DNA from: a bacterium
GTDB lineage: Bacteria > SZUA-79 > Acidulodesulfobacterales > Acidulodesulfobacteraceae
DNA length: 8,266 nt
Assembly (NCBI GenBank): GCA_021794335.1
Contig: JAJYQZ010000293.1
Coordinates: 1-8,266 of the forward strand
Direction of reading: 5' to 3'
The stretch's first letter is position 1; each line of letters opens with the position of its first letter. The notes below the pieces were generated by a model. It worked only from the letters and a program-made list of their open reading frames with translations. It was not told where the DNA came from and did not search any database. Both the position numbers and the translations under genes were made by a program. Shown here one piece after another: positions 6,284 through 8,266 of this stretch.

Positions 6284-7279
6284 TCATTTTCCCTCCAGAT
6301 CTAATTCCTTATATGCAAGTCTTATATCATCCATATCTTTGATTAATTTAAGCCTGATGGGAGGTATTTTCCCTTTTAATCCCGCGCCGAAAGCCATAGG
6401 CAAATCGTTGATAAGCCCCGTTATTCCTCCCGTATCGAACGCGACCTTAACCTCGTCGAGTCTTCCGGTTTCTTGAATGGATTTAGCTATCGAAATAATG
6501 TGTTTTGCGCCGCTCGAAAAAGTAATGGAATTTTTTATCGCCTTCTCGTGCATTTTAACTATTCCTTTCACCGGCGAAATCCCTTTTGGGCAGAACTCTT
6601 CGCACGCCTGACAGTGAACGCAGTCCCACATGCCGTCGGGTTTTGAACCGTTTACTAAACGGGAGCCGTTCCTGTCGTTGTCTCTCGGGTCCTCGCTATA
6701 CCTGTATAGCTTGGCAAGAGCGGCAGGTCCCAAATAATTTTTGTTTCCCACGACACCGCCGCATTCCGAATAACAGCATTCGCATAAAATGCAGTTCGGG
6801 GTATCGTTATTTCCTGTTAAATTTTGAAATTCGGATTTATAATAAACAGGTTGTATTATCTTTTCGCCTTCTTTTAAAGCATGAAACTTATGATGTTCTT
6901 CGTCCTCTCTTTGACCTAACAGATATGGCCTGATCTCTTTGATTTTATCGAAAAAACTTTCCTGCTCGACGATAAGGTCCCTGACTACGGGCATATTGGC
7001 AAGAGGTTCCACATTAATTATGCCGAATTTTGTGATTTCAGGGTTTACCTGAGTCTTGCATGCAAGCTTGGAAATGCCGTTTATCTTCATGGCACATGAA
7101 CCGCATATAGCGCTTCTACAAGACCTTCTAAAGCTTAAAGTCCCGTCAATCTCGGATTTTATTTTCATCAAGGCGTTCAAAACGGTCATGCCGGGAAAAT
7201 CCTGTAACGCGTATTCTTTATAATACGGCTTGTCGGAAGTCTCGGGATTAAATCTATATGTCCTAACCTTAAATTCCAT
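6284..7279 (-). CDS. sdhB: Succinate dehydrogenase/fumarate reductase iron-sulfur subunit
   Basis: SdhB is the electron wire between the flavin of SdhA and the quinone-side subunit. The 331-residue protein starts with a plant-type [2Fe-2S] ferredoxin domain: C54, C59, C62 (CRSAICGSC) and C74. The second domain has CILCECCYSEC with C163, C166, C169 and C173, then CVHCQACEEFCP with C220, C223, C226 and C230. Classical SdhB lacks the cysteine equivalent to C223 and binds a [3Fe-4S] centre there; the extra cysteine predicts a [4Fe-4S] centre, as known for archaeal type E enzymes. The protein is about 90 residues longer than classical SdhB, through a segment around 100-160 and a C-terminal tail of about 90 residues that may dock the CCG subunit. 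The ATG at 7279 has AAAGGGG (complement of 7287-7293) 7 nt upstream, inside a potential hairpin. sdhE follows after 1 nt. Confidence 0.93.
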   Translation of the reverse strand: MEFKVRTYRFNPETSDKPYYKEYALQDFPGMTVLNALMKIKSEIDGTLSFRRSCRSAICGSCAMKINGISKLACKTQVNPEITKFGIINVEPLANMPVVRDLIVEQESFFDKIKEIRPYLLGQREDEEHHKFHALKEGEKIIQPVYYKSEFQNLTGNNDTPNCILCECCYSECGGVVGNKNYLGPAALAKLYRYSEDPRDNDRNGSRLVNGSKPDGMWDCVHCQACEEFCPKGISPVKGIVKMHEKAIKNSITFSSGAKHIISIAKSIQETGRLDEVKVAFDTGGITGLINDLPMAFGAGLKGKIPPIRLKLIKDMDDIRLAYKELDLEGK

Positions 7280-7286
7280 TATATTA

Positions 7287-7301
7287 CCCCTTTATAAGGG
7301 G
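7287..7301 (-). promoter_or_regulatory. Hairpin covering the sdhB Shine-Dalgarno
   Basis: On the minus strand CCCCTT (complement of 7296-7301) can pair with AAGGGG (complement of 7287-7292) across a 3-nt loop. The second arm is the sdhB ribosome binding site, 7 nt before the ATG. The first arm overlaps the CCCCT end of the adjacent 26-nt palindrome (7297-7322), so the two hairpins exclude each other. A regulatory role is inferred from base pairing only. Confidence 0.4.
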
Positions 7302-7322
7302 ACAGACTTAAGTCTGTCCCCT
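7297..7322. repeat. 26-nt perfect palindrome, copy 2, between sdhA and sdhB
   Basis: The arms AGGGGACAGACTT and AAGTCTGTCCCCT are perfectly complementary. The sequence equals the copy at 5354-5379 except for one base in each arm (A for G, T for C), and these two changes pair with each other. It lies in the 70-nt gap between the sdhA stop and the sdhB start, 27 nt after the first and 17 nt before the second. No T-tract follows on the minus strand, so it is unlikely to end transcription. In this position it could tune segmental stability of the sdh mRNA. Confidence 0.8.
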
Positions 7323-7349
7323 ATCTATATTTAAAGTTATCCAAAAATA

Positions 7350-8266
7350 TCAATATGTTCTCGGTTGAGGCTTAAACTTCGTAATAGAAACTTCGGAAAA
7401 ATCGAATTTTATATTTCCGTTATCGCCTAAAGTTGCCAGAGTATGTTTAAGCCAATTTTCATCGTCCCTTTCCGGATAATCGTTTCTATAATGCGCCCCT
7501 CTCGATTCTTTTCTTAATATGGCGCCATTTGCGATAACTTCTGCAATCAATAATATGTTGCTAAACTCAAAAGCCTCGACAATGTCGGTGTTAAACAGTT
7601 TTGATTTATCGTCCACCCCGATATTTTTGGCGCGTTCTTTAAGCTCTTCAATCTTTTTAACGGCTTTTTTCATAGCTTTCTCTTCCCTGAAAACCCCGAC
7701 ATTAGCCCTCATCTCCTCTTGAAGTTCCGCTTTTAACAGCCCGTGTCTTTCTTTTCCGTTTGATTTTTTAAGTTTCTCGAAAATTTCCTCGTCCCTTTTT
7801 ATAAGCGACTCGTCAAATTTAGTAAATGCGGCGTCTTTTAAATATTCCGCAATATCGATGCCTGCCCTTCTTCCAAACACCACGGTATCGAGCAGCGAAT
7901 TGCCGCCGAGTCTGTTTGCCCCATGAACGCTGACGCATGCAGACTCCCCTGCGGAATAGTAGCCTTCTATTGCGGTTCTACCGTTATAATCAGTTTTAAT
8001 ACCGCCCATGGAATAATGCATGCCCGGCCTGATCGGAATCGGCTCGTAAATCGGGTTGACGCCTTCAAAATCTATCGAGAGCTGCATTATTTGCGGAAGC
8101 CTCTCCATAATCCTTTCTTTCCCAAGATGGCGGACATCCAATAAAATAGCCCCGTCAACGCCTCTTCCTTCGTTTATCTCGGTCTGTTCGGCTCTTGCTA
8201 CGACATCTCTGGGGGCAAGTTCCATTGCCTTAGGAGCGTATTTAGACATGAACCTGACGCCCAATG
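7350..8266 (-). CDS. sdhA: Succinate dehydrogenase/fumarate reductase flavoprotein subunit, C-terminal part
   Basis: The last 304 or so codons of SdhA are present; the N-terminus, with the FAD-binding Rossmann motif and any Tat signal, is beyond the right edge. The first in-window TTG codon is internal, not a start. SdhA interconverts succinate and fumarate at a flavin. The visible part begins in the capping domain with LAPRDVVAR, whose arginine (codon 8208-8210) matches the catalytic proton-shuttle Arg of the family (E. coli SdhA R286). It continues with RPGMHYSMGG (substrate His), GESACVSVHGANRLGGNSLLD (substrate Arg in NRLGG), the helical domain, and RGAHYRNDYPERDDENWLKH. The protein ends in RTY, the family's usual R-x-Y terminus. 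It is the first gene of a sdhA-sdhB-sdhE series. Without the N-terminus, periplasmic and cytoplasmic types, and oxidase and reductase roles, cannot be separated. Confidence 0.95.
   Translation of the reverse strand, partial: LGVRFMSKYAPKAMELAPRDVVARAEQTEINEGRGVDGAILLDVRHLGKERIMERLPQIMQLSIDFEGVNPIYEPIPIRPGMHYSMGGIKTDYNGRTAIEGYYSAGESACVSVHGANRLGGNSLLDTVVFGRRAGIDIAEYLKDAAFTKFDESLIKRDEEIFEKLKKSNGKERHGLLKAELQEEMRANVGVFREEKAMKKAVKKIEELKERAKNIGVDDKSKLFNTDIVEAFEFSNILLIAEVIANGAILRKESRGAHYRNDYPERDDENWLKHTLATLGDNGNIKFDFSEVSITKFKPQPRTY

Noticed and set aside
8262..8264. TTG as the start of a 304-residue flavoprotein
   Set aside because: The codon is a leucine inside the conserved SdhA capping domain just upstream of RFM-KYAP. 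The gene simply continues past the window edge.

Overview
The window is an AT-rich stretch of a bacterial chromosome. Genes are tightly packed in two convergent blocks that meet at about position 5000. The family mix is a cysteine desulfurase, MnmA, MtaB, RNase III and Der, plus a membrane-anchor-less succinate dehydrogenase/fumarate reductase of the SdhA-SdhB-SdhE type. GGGGACAGACTT-type palindromes and ATTCCCGC-GCGGGAAT hairpins lie between genes. Together these suggest an anaerobic or microaerobic proteobacterium-like organism, perhaps in the former Deltaproteobacteria (Desulfobacterota). The taxonomic placement is an inference and is not proven by the sequence.

Plus-strand block (1-4997). 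It opens with the last 43 codons of a cysteine desulfurase, followed by mnmA (tRNA 2-thiouridylase) and mtaB (methylthiotransferase acting on t6A37 of tRNA). A 195-bp gap then carries a nested inverted-repeat element. After it come rnc (RNase III) and der (two-domain ribosome-assembly GTPase), which overlap by 14 nt. The shared theme is tRNA sulfur chemistry and RNA/ribosome maturation: the desulfurase is the likely sulfur source for MnmA, and MtaB is itself a sulfur-inserting radical-SAM enzyme.

Minus-strand block (5027-8266). Read in the direction of transcription it contains the C-terminal two thirds or so of SdhA (cut by the right edge), SdhB, an HdrB-like CCG-domain subunit (SdhE) one nucleotide after sdhB, and a 98-residue coiled-coil protein of unknown function. 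SdhB has an extra cysteine that should turn the usual [3Fe-4S] centre into a [4Fe-4S] one. With the CCG subunit and no membrane anchor, this fits the non-classical type E complex II family, which includes the Wolinella/Campylobacter methylmenaquinol:fumarate reductases and the archaeal type E enzymes.

Non-coding structure is the most distinctive part of the window. There is a roughly 166-bp nested palindromic element directly upstream of rnc. Two near-identical 26-nt perfect palindromes lie in the sdh block, and their only differences are symmetric, pairing-preserving changes. A 6-bp hairpin also covers the sdhB ribosome binding site. I found no clearly novel multi-gene system, CRISPR array, RNA gene, transposase or phage gene.
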